Shown here: piece by piece, positions 32,618-41,553 of the stretch
Layout: each line of letters begins with the position of its first letter
Position numbering within the stretch: the first letter of the stretch is position 1
Origin: UBA1181 sp045113275
GTDB taxonomy: Bacteria; Bacteroidota; Bacteroidia; Bacteroidales; Paludibacteraceae
Length of the DNA: 64,000 nt
Assembly (NCBI GenBank): GCA_045113275.1
Contig: JBGUIU010000362.1
Location: 1 to 64,000 of the forward strand
Direction: 5' to 3'
Translations under genes and position numbers: made by a program
The notes under the pieces: generated by a model
What the model saw: only the letters and a program-made list of their open reading frames with translations
What the model was told of the DNA's origin: nothing
Databases searched by the model: none

Positions 32618-33430
32618 TTATTTCTCCCAGAACAAAATCTCTCCTGCGTTGTTGATGATAGAAGACTCTTTATCTGCAGAGTTTAATGTCTTATTATTGC
32701 TGTCAAAGTAGAACAATGCTGTATCATTACTGTTGATATGATCAACACTCTTTGCAAAATATCCTTCGCCATTAAAGACTAACACACTATTGCTGCTTGA
32801 TAATGTGATGTTTTCGTTGTTATTCATTATCAGTAACGCAGTAGTCGCTGATACACTTTCGATTTTGAATGATGCGATGTGTGAGCGATTAACAGCTGAG
32901 AAGATATAGCTTTTCGATTGAGAGGCTGTAATACTGTTGAATGCTTTTGGCGCTCTTTGTGTGCTCTCTTTGAAGAAATGATACTCCGTTTTTATCTTTG
33001 TTCCGTTTTTCGTTCCATGCGTTGTGAAGATCATGCTGGATGTGCTGTTGAAAGAGACTATGGCATCGTGGCATGGAAACTCATTTAAATTAGTGAAATG
33101 AATAGTATCTTTCGAGAGTGTATATTGATCATTGTATTTTACAATATAGTTATCGCTGGCACGATATTCAATAAGATAATATCCATCCAAACCGAATGTA
33201 TAGGGTATGTTAGCCCACTCATCTGAAAAATCAGAACTTACTTCATTGTATCTCCAAGTGGAACCTGCCTCCAATTCTAGAATGACCTTTTTCTGGCATA
33301 CCCATGTTCCTGGAAGGGTAGTCTGAGCGTCAATAGGTTCCTCTGGTTCTTCTTTCGTACAAGAGAAAACCGATAGTGACAATGATAGTATAAAGAGGCT
33401 TTTTGTTATTAGTGATATATATTTTTTCAT
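32618..33430 (-). CDS. Lipoprotein of unknown function (lipocalin-like)
   Basis: A 270-residue lipoprotein (signal peptide with lipobox VFSC, Cys24), followed by a Glu/Pro-rich linker (TKEEPEEPID) and a beta-rich domain beginning TLPGTWVCQKKVILEL, resembling the first strands of lipocalin-like domains common in Bacteroidales lipoproteins. No catalytic motif is visible. It stands alone between a terminator and the DUF481 gene (79 bp upstream). Function unknown. Confidence 0.7.
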   Translation of the reverse strand: MKKYISLITKSLFILSLSLSVFSCTKEEPEEPIDAQTTLPGTWVCQKKVILELEAGSTWRYNEVSSDFSDEWANIPYTFGLDGYYLIEYRASDNYIVKYNDQYTLSKDTIHFTNLNEFPCHDAIVSFNSTSSMIFTTHGTKNGTKIKTEYHFFKESTQRAPKAFNSITASQSKSYIFSAVNRSHIASFKIESVSATTALLIMNNNENITLSSSNSVLVFNGEGYFAKSVDHINSNDTALFYFDSNNKTLNSADKESSIINNAGEILFWEK

Positions 33431-33509
33431 GTGCTTATTTGTTTAGTTAATTAATATAAGCGAATATAAAAAATTAAATTGTTACATGGAAGTATTCCGA
33501 ATAAAATTA

Positions 33510-34898
33510 TTAGAATTTTACGGTTAGGGCTACTTCCGTTGAGAAATCATTTCGTTTATAGTCTTCCGTTGGGAGCTTGCTTCTATATTCGTGATAGAAT
33601 CCGGTACAGATAAAGAAATGCGTACTGATTTTGCAATCGAAGTTGACGGATGTGTCAAATATATAATCGTTGAAATCCTCGAAACTAGGTTGGTAAAAGG
33701 ATATACAATTGATGGTTAACACATCGCCTATTTTTTGCCGTATCTTGGGACGAAGAGAGAGTCGATAGTTACGTTCACTTAAGATGCTTTTCTCTGGTGT
33801 ATATTTAACGCGATCGAACATGAATGCGGCGCTAATGGAATAACTACAAAGGTCGGGTTTATCATATATTCGTAATTTGACACCCGTCAGAGCACTTATT
33901 TTGTAATCGTAGGCTTTGAATTTGTTTGTGATGAATTCAATGGCCACAAAAGGCGACCATCGGTTGTATTGTAGAATGTCTGTTTTGATAGAAGCCTTTA
34001 GTTCTTTATTCCTCAGTGTTTCATTGTCTTTCTTATAGACGAATTTGTAATTGGTAAGGAATGAAATAAGACTGTCATTTCTGCTAATTTCACCAGACGT
34101 GTTAAATCCTAAATCATTGATGTTTCCTGAATTGAAAATTCCACCGAGAGAAGCTTCGAAAAACCACTTTTTTTCATTGTCGTTTTTACTGGATGCAATT
34201 GTTTCTATTGAGGGAGAGCATTTGCGTATCTCTATATCATCTAAGGCCAAGTCTCCTTCACTTCCTGATGCACCACAATATACTTTAAACATAAGGGAAG
34301 TTCCATCTTCTGGAACTATGAAAGACATTTCGAATTTTTGCCATGCATAATTTCCATGATCAATAAAGAAATTTTTTTCCTTATAGATATTTCCATACGG
34401 ATCTTCTATGGACAAGGATATAGGAGCGTCAAAGGATGCATTAATGGGATGTCCCCATACCGAAAAATACAAGTGCGTATCGTGGGCTAGATTGTTTAAT
34501 TTATACACGTAAACTGAGGTGCGGTAATCCAAGTCTATCTGCATAAAATAGCCCTTTTGAAGGTCGTCTTCGTGTGTGTGATCGCCAAAATCTGCATACC
34601 AATCAGAGTATATGTGAGGGGGATCTCCCTCGAGTTTTTTCCTTCGTACGGGTTCTTTTCTAAGACTATATGCATCATATCCCAACCGCCACAGATGGCT
34701 GGAATAGTTCAAACTATTTATTGAATCGGGTAATGGGTCTTCCCTTCTTTCTGCATCCGTAACAAGATTTCCACCAAAGTCCTCTTTGAATATTACGGTT
34801 CCTTCGTCGCAATCGAAATTTTGTGCATCAATAGGTTGTGTTACTACAATCCATCCAATAAATAATATGGTTCTACGTATAAGTTTTGTCCAAATCAT
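33510..34898 (-). CDS. Two-domain outer-membrane protein: N-terminal beta-sandwich plus DUF481-like barrel
   Basis: A 462-residue protein with a signal peptide (to about VTQPIDAQ). Residues 27-230 look like a jelly-roll or MAM-like sandwich (VIFKEDFGGN ... DLALDDIEIRKC, the closing phrase of many such domains). Residues 245-462 look like a DUF481-type outer-membrane barrel (WFFEASLGGIFNSGNINDLGF ... VALTVKF). The sandwich usually occurs in secreted multi-domain proteins, and a fusion to a barrel is unusual. It may display a ligand-binding domain at the outer membrane. Both domain calls are from pattern memory. A full promoter lies 25 nt upstream of the start. Confidence 0.65.
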   Translation of the reverse strand: MIWTKLIRRTILFIGWIVVTQPIDAQNFDCDEGTVIFKEDFGGNLVTDAERREDPLPDSINSLNYSSHLWRLGYDAYSLRKEPVRRKKLEGDPPHIYSDWYADFGDHTHEDDLQKGYFMQIDLDYRTSVYVYKLNNLAHDTHLYFSVWGHPINASFDAPISLSIEDPYGNIYKEKNFFIDHGNYAWQKFEMSFIVPEDGTSLMFKVYCGASGSEGDLALDDIEIRKCSPSIETIASSKNDNEKKWFFEASLGGIFNSGNINDLGFNTSGEISRNDSLISFLTNYKFVYKKDNETLRNKELKASIKTDILQYNRWSPFVAIEFITNKFKAYDYKISALTGVKLRIYDKPDLCSYSISAAFMFDRVKYTPEKSILSERNYRLSLRPKIRQKIGDVLTINCISFYQPSFEDFNDYIFDTSVNFDCKISTHFFICTGFYHEYRSKLPTEDYKRNDFSTEVALTVKF

Positions 34899-34923
34899 AA
34901 CTTAATAATATGCTATTACTTAA

Positions 34924-34955
34924 CAAATATAAAAAATTGATGCACTATTATCAAA
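34924..34955 (-). promoter_or_regulatory. Bacteroides-type promoter of the DUF481 fusion gene
   Basis: Minus strand: TTTG (34952-34955), 20-bp spacer, TATATTTG (34924-34931), leaving a leader of about 19 nt before the ATG at 34898. Confidence 0.65.
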
Positions 34956-35033
34956 GGATACGATGAATGTCATAAGATATTATGGCAAACTCTTTCGTTA
35001 TAATCCTTCAGATCTGGTTTCCGTTTGTGTATG

Positions 35034-36059
35034 TTACATTTCAACTCTAGAAAATGGAGGTAATGAAATATCACAAAAATCTTTGTTTTGATATTTAAAA
35101 TAACCTGCTATCGCAACCATAGCTCCATTATCTGTTGTATAGGAGAATTTCGGAATGTATATTGTCCATTTGAATCGTTTGGCATAATCTTCGAAAGCAG
35201 AGCGAAGTGCGGAATTTGCAGACACACCACCAGCTACGGCAACACGGTTGATACCTAAGTCTTTAGCTGCTTTTCTTAATTTAGTCATTAGAATATCCAC
35301 CACCGTATATTGAAGAGAAGCACATAGATCGTTTTTGTTTTCTTCTATGAAGTTGGCATTCTTCTTCAGTTCATCTCTAAGTAGATATAAAAAGGATGTT
35401 TTTAATCCGCTGAAACTGTAATCGTAGTTGGGTATCTGAGGCTTGTGGAACTGAAAAGCTTTTGGATTTCCTTCTTTTGCTAGTCGGTCGATGACAGGAC
35501 CGCCAGGATAGGGAAGTCCCATCACTTTCGCACATTTGTCGAAAGCTTCCCCCGCAGCGTCGTCAATGGTTTGTCCTGTGATTTCCATGTCGTAGGGACT
35601 TTTCACTAACACGATTTGGGAATTTCCGCCAGAAACTAATAAGCAGAGGAAAGGGAATTGAGGAAGTTCTTTCTCTTCTCCCTTGACTTGAATGAAATGA
35701 GCCAGTATATGAGCCTGTAGATGATTGACATCTATAAGTGGAATATTTAGTGCTAATGATAATCCTTTGGCGAAAGAGGTACCTACTAATAGCGAGCCCA
35801 TTAATCCTGGTCCACGGGTAAATGCTATGGCAGATAAATCTTCTTTCTTTATGCCTGATTGTTTTATTGCTTCATGTACAACAGGAATAATGTTTTGTTG
35901 ATGTGCACGAGAAGCTAACTCAGGAACTACACCACCATACGCTTCATGTACTTTCTGACTGGCAATTACATTGGATAATAAAAATCCATCACTCAAGACT
36001 GCCGCAGATGTGTCGTCGCAAGAGGATTCTATCGCTAAAATATTAACCGACTTTCTCAT
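35034..36059 (-). CDS. tsaD: tRNA N6-adenosine threonylcarbamoyltransferase
   Basis: A 341-residue member of the Kae1/TsaD family, which transfers threonylcarbamoyl to A37 of ANN-decoding tRNAs with TsaB and TsaE. Signature stretches are LAIESSCDDTSAAVL at the N-terminus, the metal motif VNHLQAHILAHF, LVSGGNSQIV, PGGPVIDRLA and the nucleotide loop VAGGVSANSALR. Length is normal. It is divergent from the tamB-like gene, with about 110 bp between them. Confidence 0.95.
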   Translation of the reverse strand: MRKSVNILAIESSCDDTSAAVLSDGFLLSNVIASQKVHEAYGGVVPELASRAHQQNIIPVVHEAIKQSGIKKEDLSAIAFTRGPGLMGSLLVGTSFAKGLSLALNIPLIDVNHLQAHILAHFIQVKGEEKELPQFPFLCLLVSGGNSQIVLVKSPYDMEITGQTIDDAAGEAFDKCAKVMGLPYPGGPVIDRLAKEGNPKAFQFHKPQIPNYDYSFSGLKTSFLYLLRDELKKNANFIEENKNDLCASLQYTVVDILMTKLRKAAKDLGINRVAVAGGVSANSALRSAFEDYAKRFKWTIYIPKFSYTTDNGAMVAIAGYFKYQNKDFCDISLPPFSRVEM

Positions 36060-36137
36060 TTCGTTAAATTTTTTTAAACGTCTGCAAAATTACAAAAATC
36101 AGACAATAAAAGTGTCCATACCATGAAAACAATTTGT

Positions 36138-36145
36138 TAAATTTG
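36138..36145 (+). promoter_or_regulatory. -7 box of the tamB-like gene
   Basis: TAAATTTG matches TAnnTTTG. With initiation at ATA 36169 the leader would be about 17 nt, typical of this genome. With TTG 36238 it would be about 86 nt. Confidence 0.45.
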
Positions 36146-36237
36146 CATAGAATATATATTGATTTGATATAAAACGATTTACTTACATATTACTTTCCAT
36201 CTTAGGAGTATTTTTACTGTTTCTCTTATTTGGGTAT

Positions 36238-39200
36238 TTGACGTTGCAGAATAAACGAATGCAGCGTTCGGTGGTTGATATGGTAAATACGAGCCTTTCT
36301 CATCAGGTTGGTAGTAAGGTTTCTATAGAAGAAATTGACTGGAATTTCCCTAATAGTTTTGTTTTGAAGGATGTATATGTAGAGGATAAGAATCGAGATA
36401 CCATGTTGTTTATGGATCGAACGAAGGTCACGATCAATTTATGGAGGTTGTTATCTTCCCAGATCTCGTTCCGAACCATCCAGTTTACAGGCTTGGAGGC
36501 GAATCTCTCAGTGGATTCTGCACAGGTGCCTAATTTTCAGTTCTTTATAGATGCTTTTAAGTCTGATAATAATGATACGTTGTCTTTAAAATGGACAATG
36601 GATATAGAATCATTTGCGTTTGAAGATTGTCAGATCTCTTATAAAAACCCATATGTTGCAGAGAACATGATCGGAAGATTTAATCCGAATGATGTGAGAT
36701 TATATGATATCAACGGATGCTTGTATGTCCGTACGTATGAAGATGATTCTCTGAATGTTAAAGTGGATAATATATCATTTAAAGAACAGTCTGGTTTCGT
36801 GGTGGATGATATCTCTACGGTGGTTGCCTTAAATGATGAGAATGTGAATCTGACGAAATTTGTTTTAAAGACGCCGAATGGTTCATTGGAAATAAAGAAA
36901 TCGATTCTCTATCATCAGCATTATGAGGCATTGAAAAGGCCTCAGGAGCTGTTGCGTGGGGCAGTTCAATTTTCACCTTCCGTGATTAAATTGTCTGATT
37001 TCTCTGTCTTCCATCCTGCATTAGATCTTTTGCAGGAGCCATTTACGATTGATGGAGAAATTTATGGTTCGCTCTCTCATATTCAAGCGAATGGTTTGAT
37101 GATGAAGTATGGTAAATCTACTTGTATATCGGGAGATATGGCCGTGAGAAATTTATATCCAGATGCTAGAAAGATGAGTTTGGTGGCTAACGTAGAAAAG
37201 ATATCATCGAATTATTCGGAGTTGTCGGATTTGCTTTGGGTGGCATTGGATCGTGATATTCAGTTGCCTAAGACCTTAGACTCTCTTGGTGTTATTTCTT
37301 ATCGTGGTTCCTTGAACGGTGATTTATCCAATATGCTGTCGGAAGGAATGATTCTGTCAAATATGGGAACATTGAACGTATCTGTCGCTATGAAATCTCA
37401 GGATCTTCAGTTCAATTCATATACGATAGAAGGAAAAGTGAATTCTAATGATTGTCATTTGAATAAAGTCTTTGGCGATGCATCTAATTTAGGCAATTTG
37501 ACATTCAACGCAGATATCCTTCTTCATAAGGTGTCTGACCGAAACTTTAAACTGAAAGCACAGGGAGCTGTCGATTCGTTTTATTATAAGAATTATTGTT
37601 ACGAGAATATTCGGTTGGATGGTAATTTTGATAATAATGGCTTTGACGGTAAGTTGTTAATGAGTGATCCTAATGCCGAATTGAGTTTCATAGGTAAGGC
37701 CGATTTAAGAAAAGAAAATCCATTGTATCATTTTTCTTCGAATGTGAGGGATTTCAATTTGACAAAGACTCATTTGATGGAAAGTGCCGAAGATACACAT
37801 CTTTCATTTGATGTGGAAACCAATTTTGTGGGGAATAATTTGGATGACCTGGAAGGTTCTTTCTCTTTGGACAATGTGGTGTTTGCTCAAGGGGAGAAAG
37901 AGTTAATCATGAATAATTTAAGTATATCGGCGTCTGTTTTACCAGGTGAAAATAAAAAGTTGTCGGTATATTCAGATTATATTAACGGATATATAAAAGG
38001 TAAATATGCATTGACCACCCTTCCTGCTTTCTTTTATAATATCGCACATCTATACCTTCCAGCCGTGGTGAAGGATGAAAAGAAGGTCGTGTCCAAAAAT
38101 GGTAGGATTAATAATTTCACGTATGATTTTTCTATCGAAAATTTAGACCCTATTCATGATGTTTATCCGATGCCGTTGGTGGTGGAAGATGAAGCGAGGT
38201 TGAAGGGGTTTGTCAATGAGTTGACTCATAAGTTCAGAGTTCGTTTAGAGGCTCCATATGTTAAGAAAGGTGAGTCAACTCTTCGAAATGTAGTATTGTT
38301 ATGTGAGAACCCTTATGATCAGTTGAAACTGATGTGTAGGATGGATTATCATCCTAAAAACACTTCTCGTCGCCCATATTATCTTTCGCTAAATACGGAT
38401 GCTAAGAACAATGATGTGAATATGGATTTCAATTTCAGTAATTCAGTGGAGGAGACATATAGCGGTAAAGTGAAGTTGGAAACATTATTTAAGGATTATG
38501 TAAAAGGTGAAGGACTTACAGCGGATATTCATATTTCACCTTCTCATATCATCATGAATGATACGATATGGACGATAAAAGAGAGTTCGATTGTGTTAGA
38601 CAAGAAGTGGATTTCTGTAGATAGCTTTAAATTTAGTCATGGCACACAATACTTATATGTGAATGGTGTGAATTCATCTGTTGCATCTGATAGTATAAAT
38701 GTTCATTTCAGTGATTTGTATTTGGGTTATATCAGTGATATAATTGCGAATGATGATATCTCTTTTAATGGTGTGGCTGATGGTGATGTCTTCCTGTTTA
38801 AATTGTTTGACATGCCATATTTTAAGGGCGATTTGTATGTTTATGATAGTGAAATTAATGATTGTGTCTTGGGAGACATGTCAATTGTATCGGCTTGGAA
38901 AGATAAAGAGAAGTGTATTGATTTTAATGCGGAATTATTATCACCATATAAGGATAATACAAATCTGTCCAAGTCAAAGCTTCACGGCGGTGTGTTCCTC
39001 GGTAATGACTCGTTATATATTGGCGGAAAGTTAAAGGATGTCAGCATGGGCTTCCTTCGTAAATATTTAAAGAATGTATTGCAAAACAATACAGGAACGG
39101 TGAGTGGTGATATTGCTGCTTATGGTAAGTTCGGTAATATTGGATTGGAAGGAATGACTTATGTGAAGGATATGGCCTTTGATGTAGATTTTCTTAAAAC

Positions 39201-40704
39201 ATCTTTTGTCTTATCTGATTCTGTTAAATTGACCCCTCACACGATTGAGTTGAATCAGACTCAGTTGTATGACACGGAAGGTCATTACGGCGTCATCTCA
39301 GGTATGTTGCTGCATGATGCTTTCCGAAATATTAAGTTCGCTTTCGATTTGGATTGTAATAATCTGCTGATAATGAACACGAAAGAAGAGGATAATGAAA
39401 CCTTCTACGGAAAGGCTTATGCAAAGGGGAAAGCGCATTTCTCAGGAACACCTGAAACTGTCAATATAGAATTGGCAATGAAAACAATGCCTAATACGAT
39501 GATGATCATTCCGATTGAAGGCGTTTCTTCTGTTAAGGATGGTAATTTCGTTACGTTTGTTGAGTCGGAAGAGAACAAGACGATGCAGGAAAAAAGACGA
39601 TTACGAAGAGAAAAAATAAAGCAGATCAATGAACAAAAGACAAAGACATCAACCAATATTCAATTAGTGGTGGATCTGGAAGCTACACCGGATGCTCAAG
39701 TTCATCTGATCATGGATCAGCAACAAGGTGATGTGATTCGTGCGAATGGATCTGGCTCACTCCGATTGTTGTATAATCTAAAAGAAAATGACTTTAAGAT
39801 GTATGGTGGCTATGAAATAGCAAAAGGAGACTACCTATTTACGATCCAAAGTATTATCTCTCGAAAGTTTGATATTATTTCTGGTAGTACGGTTCAGTGG
39901 ACGGGTAGTCCATATCAAGCCGATATAAACATTAAGGCGAAGTATTCGTTAAATGCTTCCTTGAGTGATATTATAGATGATCCTATGATTGCATCTAATA
40001 CGACGATGGTCAACTGCCTGATGAACTTGACCGGCACAATTACATCGCCTAATATTAAGTTTGATATCGAGTTGCCTAATTCTGACGATGATGTGCGTAG
40101 TCAGTTGAAAAGCCAAATCAACACAGAAGAGGCTATGAATCGAAATATTGCTTCGCTCATGGCATTAGGCCATTTCTATAACTTGGACAAAAGTGTAGAG
40201 GCAACGACTGAGTTGTCATCTGTTGGTTTCTCTACATTGTCCTCTCAGCTTTCAAACTGGATCTCGAAAATGACGCAAGATGTTAATATCGGATTCAATT
40301 ATCGTCCAACCTCGACGGGTGCGGATGGAACTGTCACGTCAAGTGAGTTTGATGTGGCTCTTTCAACTCAGTTTTTAAATGATCGGTTGATTTTAAATGG
40401 TAATTTCGGATACAGAGATGAGGTGGCAGATGCTGAAAACATCTCTAATAGCATTGTCGATTTTGATATTGAATATAAACTGAATAAGTCTGGAAAACTC
40501 AGAACAAAAGGATTTAATCGCTCAAATAATAGTTATTTCAAACAATCTCCGAATACACAAGGATTAGGTGTGGTTTATCGAGAGGAGTTTGATACTTTTT
40601 CTGGATTGCTCAAATCGTATTGGAATGCTTTAAAACGTGATGAGAAGAAGGAGAAAACTAAAAAAGAGAAAGAAAAAGCGAAAAAGAAAGACAAAAAAGA
40701 GTGA
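36238..40704 (+). CDS. Translocation/assembly module TamB-like protein
   Basis: At least 1488 residues of repetitive beta-strand sequence ending in a TamB C-terminal domain (about 1130-1440, including GSGSLRLLYNLKENDFKMYGGYEIAKGDY split over several strands) and a Lys-rich tail. TamB-like proteins span the periplasm from an inner-membrane anchor and move phospholipids or help insert outer-membrane proteins. Coordinates start at the first conventional start codon, TTG 36238, but the frame is open upstream to TGA 36160. In that stretch YILLSILGVFLLFLLFGYL forms the membrane anchor the family needs. The only plausible start before it is ATA at 36169 (IKRFTYIL), which would give 1511 residues. 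I consider 36169 the biologically likelier start. Confidence 0.88.
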   Translation: MTLQNKRMQRSVVDMVNTSLSHQVGSKVSIEEIDWNFPNSFVLKDVYVEDKNRDTMLFMDRTKVTINLWRLLSSQISFRTIQFTGLEANLSVDSAQVPNFQFFIDAFKSDNNDTLSLKWTMDIESFAFEDCQISYKNPYVAENMIGRFNPNDVRLYDINGCLYVRTYEDDSLNVKVDNISFKEQSGFVVDDISTVVALNDENVNLTKFVLKTPNGSLEIKKSILYHQHYEALKRPQELLRGAVQFSPSVIKLSDFSVFHPALDLLQEPFTIDGEIYGSLSHIQANGLMMKYGKSTCISGDMAVRNLYPDARKMSLVANVEKISSNYSELSDLLWVALDRDIQLPKTLDSLGVISYRGSLNGDLSNMLSEGMILSNMGTLNVSVAMKSQDLQFNSYTIEGKVNSNDCHLNKVFGDASNLGNLTFNADILLHKVSDRNFKLKAQGAVDSFYYKNYCYENIRLDGNFDNNGFDGKLLMSDPNAELSFIGKADLRKENPLYHFSSNVRDFNLTKTHLMESAEDTHLSFDVETNFVGNNLDDLEGSFSLDNVVFAQGEKELIMNNLSISASVLPGENKKLSVYSDYINGYIKGKYALTTLPAFFYNIAHLYLPAVVKDEKKVVSKNGRINNFTYDFSIENLDPIHDVYPMPLVVEDEARLKGFVNELTHKFRVRLEAPYVKKGESTLRNVVLLCENPYDQLKLMCRMDYHPKNTSRRPYYLSLNTDAKNNDVNMDFNFSNSVEETYSGKVKLETLFKDYVKGEGLTADIHISPSHIIMNDTIWTIKESSIVLDKKWISVDSFKFSHGTQYLYVNGVNSSVASDSINVHFSDLYLGYISDIIANDDISFNGVADGDVFLFKLFDMPYFKGDLYVYDSEINDCVLGDMSIVSAWKDKEKCIDFNAELLSPYKDNTNLSKSKLHGGVFLGNDSLYIGGKLKDVSMGFLRKYLKNVLQNNTGTVSGDIAAYGKFGNIGLEGMTYVKDMAFDVDFLKTSFVLSDSVKLTPHTIELNQTQLYDTEGHYGVISGMLLHDAFRNIKFAFDLDCNNLLIMNTKEEDNETFYGKAYAKGKAHFSGTPETVNIELAMKTMPNTMMIIPIEGVSSVKDGNFVTFVESEENKTMQEKRRLRREKIKQINEQKTKTSTNIQLVVDLEATPDAQVHLIMDQQQGDVIRANGSGSLRLLYNLKENDFKMYGGYEIAKGDYLFTIQSIISRKFDIISGSTVQWTGSPYQADINIKAKYSLNASLSDIIDDPMIASNTTMVNCLMNLTGTITSPNIKFDIELPNSDDDVRSQLKSQINTEEAMNRNIASLMALGHFYNLDKSVEATTELSSVGFSTLSSQLSNWISKMTQDVNIGFNYRPTSTGADGTVTSSEFDVALSTQFLNDRLILNGNFGYRDEVADAENISNSIVDFDIEYKLNKSGKLRTKGFNRSNNSYFKQSPNTQGLGVVYREEFDTFSGLLKSYWNALKRDEKKEKTKKEKEKAKKKDKKE

Positions 40705-40749
40705 TGTGACTTGAAAAACGACCTTTACCTGCACCTCAGTTTCTCTATT

Positions 40750-41553
40750 CTATAGGTATGTGTTTAATCCAACATGTCCGTATTGGATAGTTCCTTTGTA
40801 CTCATTCTTTAGTTGGGCATATTGATCAATTCCCGTGCAATGGCAGGCGATGATCCTGTCAATGGATAACTGATTTAATTTTTGGGCTAATTGATGAATG
40901 GTCTGTTCATCCTCGTGTAGTGTGTGAAATCCACCTATGACTAAATCGATAGGATTATTGAAGTGTTCTAAAGCACTTTGAATTGTGTTGACAATCCCTC
41001 TGTGTGCACATCCGCTTACAAGGCTCATTTTGTTGTTTTTTTGAATGACGAGGAATTGCTCATCTTCAAATGAATCTTCTTTTACATTATCACCTTCGCG
41101 AACCGTTAGATGTGTAAAATGGGTCTCTTTCGCATCGTATATTTTAACATCTGGTATGATGTATATTCCTTCTGCTATTTGTGTAATTTCTTTGGTGATG
41201 TGAAGTCGATCCTTTGGAAGTTGAAGGGTTGTTGGTATGCCGATATATTTTCCAACCTTGTTAAATTTAGGTTTGTCATATCCTTCTTTGATATAAATAT
41301 CCGCATGATTATTTAGTTGTAAAAATTTCTCTAATCCACCTGTATGGTCATAATGACCATGGCTCAGTACCAATGAATCAATCTCATTGATGTTTATATC
41401 AAATAGGTTTGCATTGTATGCAAATAGATCTGTCTGTCCTGTGTCAAATAATATCTTGTGGTTGTCATCTGTTTCAATGTAGAGACAAAATCCTAATTCT
41501 GCTTTTGCATCAGATTGGAAGACCGTATTTTCAATTATGATTTTTAGTTTCAT
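40750..41553 (-). CDS. MBL-fold metallohydrolase
   Basis: A 267-residue metallo-beta-lactamase-fold protein. The metal motif is LSHGHYDHTGGL near residue 84-95, with VSGCAHRGIVN, GGFHTLH and ACHCTG supplying the later ligands. This pattern resembles the group annotated as methanopterin-related phosphate synthases, whose bacterial substrates are unsettled. The start overlaps the stop of the YgiQ gene by 4 bp, so the two are translationally coupled. Confidence 0.87.
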   Translation of the reverse strand: MKLKIIIENTVFQSDAKAELGFCLYIETDDNHKILFDTGQTDLFAYNANLFDININEIDSLVLSHGHYDHTGGLEKFLQLNNHADIYIKEGYDKPKFNKVGKYIGIPTTLQLPKDRLHITKEITQIAEGIYIIPDVKIYDAKETHFTHLTVREGDNVKEDSFEDEQFLVIQKNNKMSLVSGCAHRGIVNTIQSALEHFNNPIDLVIGGFHTLHEDEQTIHQLAQKLNQLSIDRIIACHCTGIDQYAQLKNEYKGTIQYGHVGLNTYL

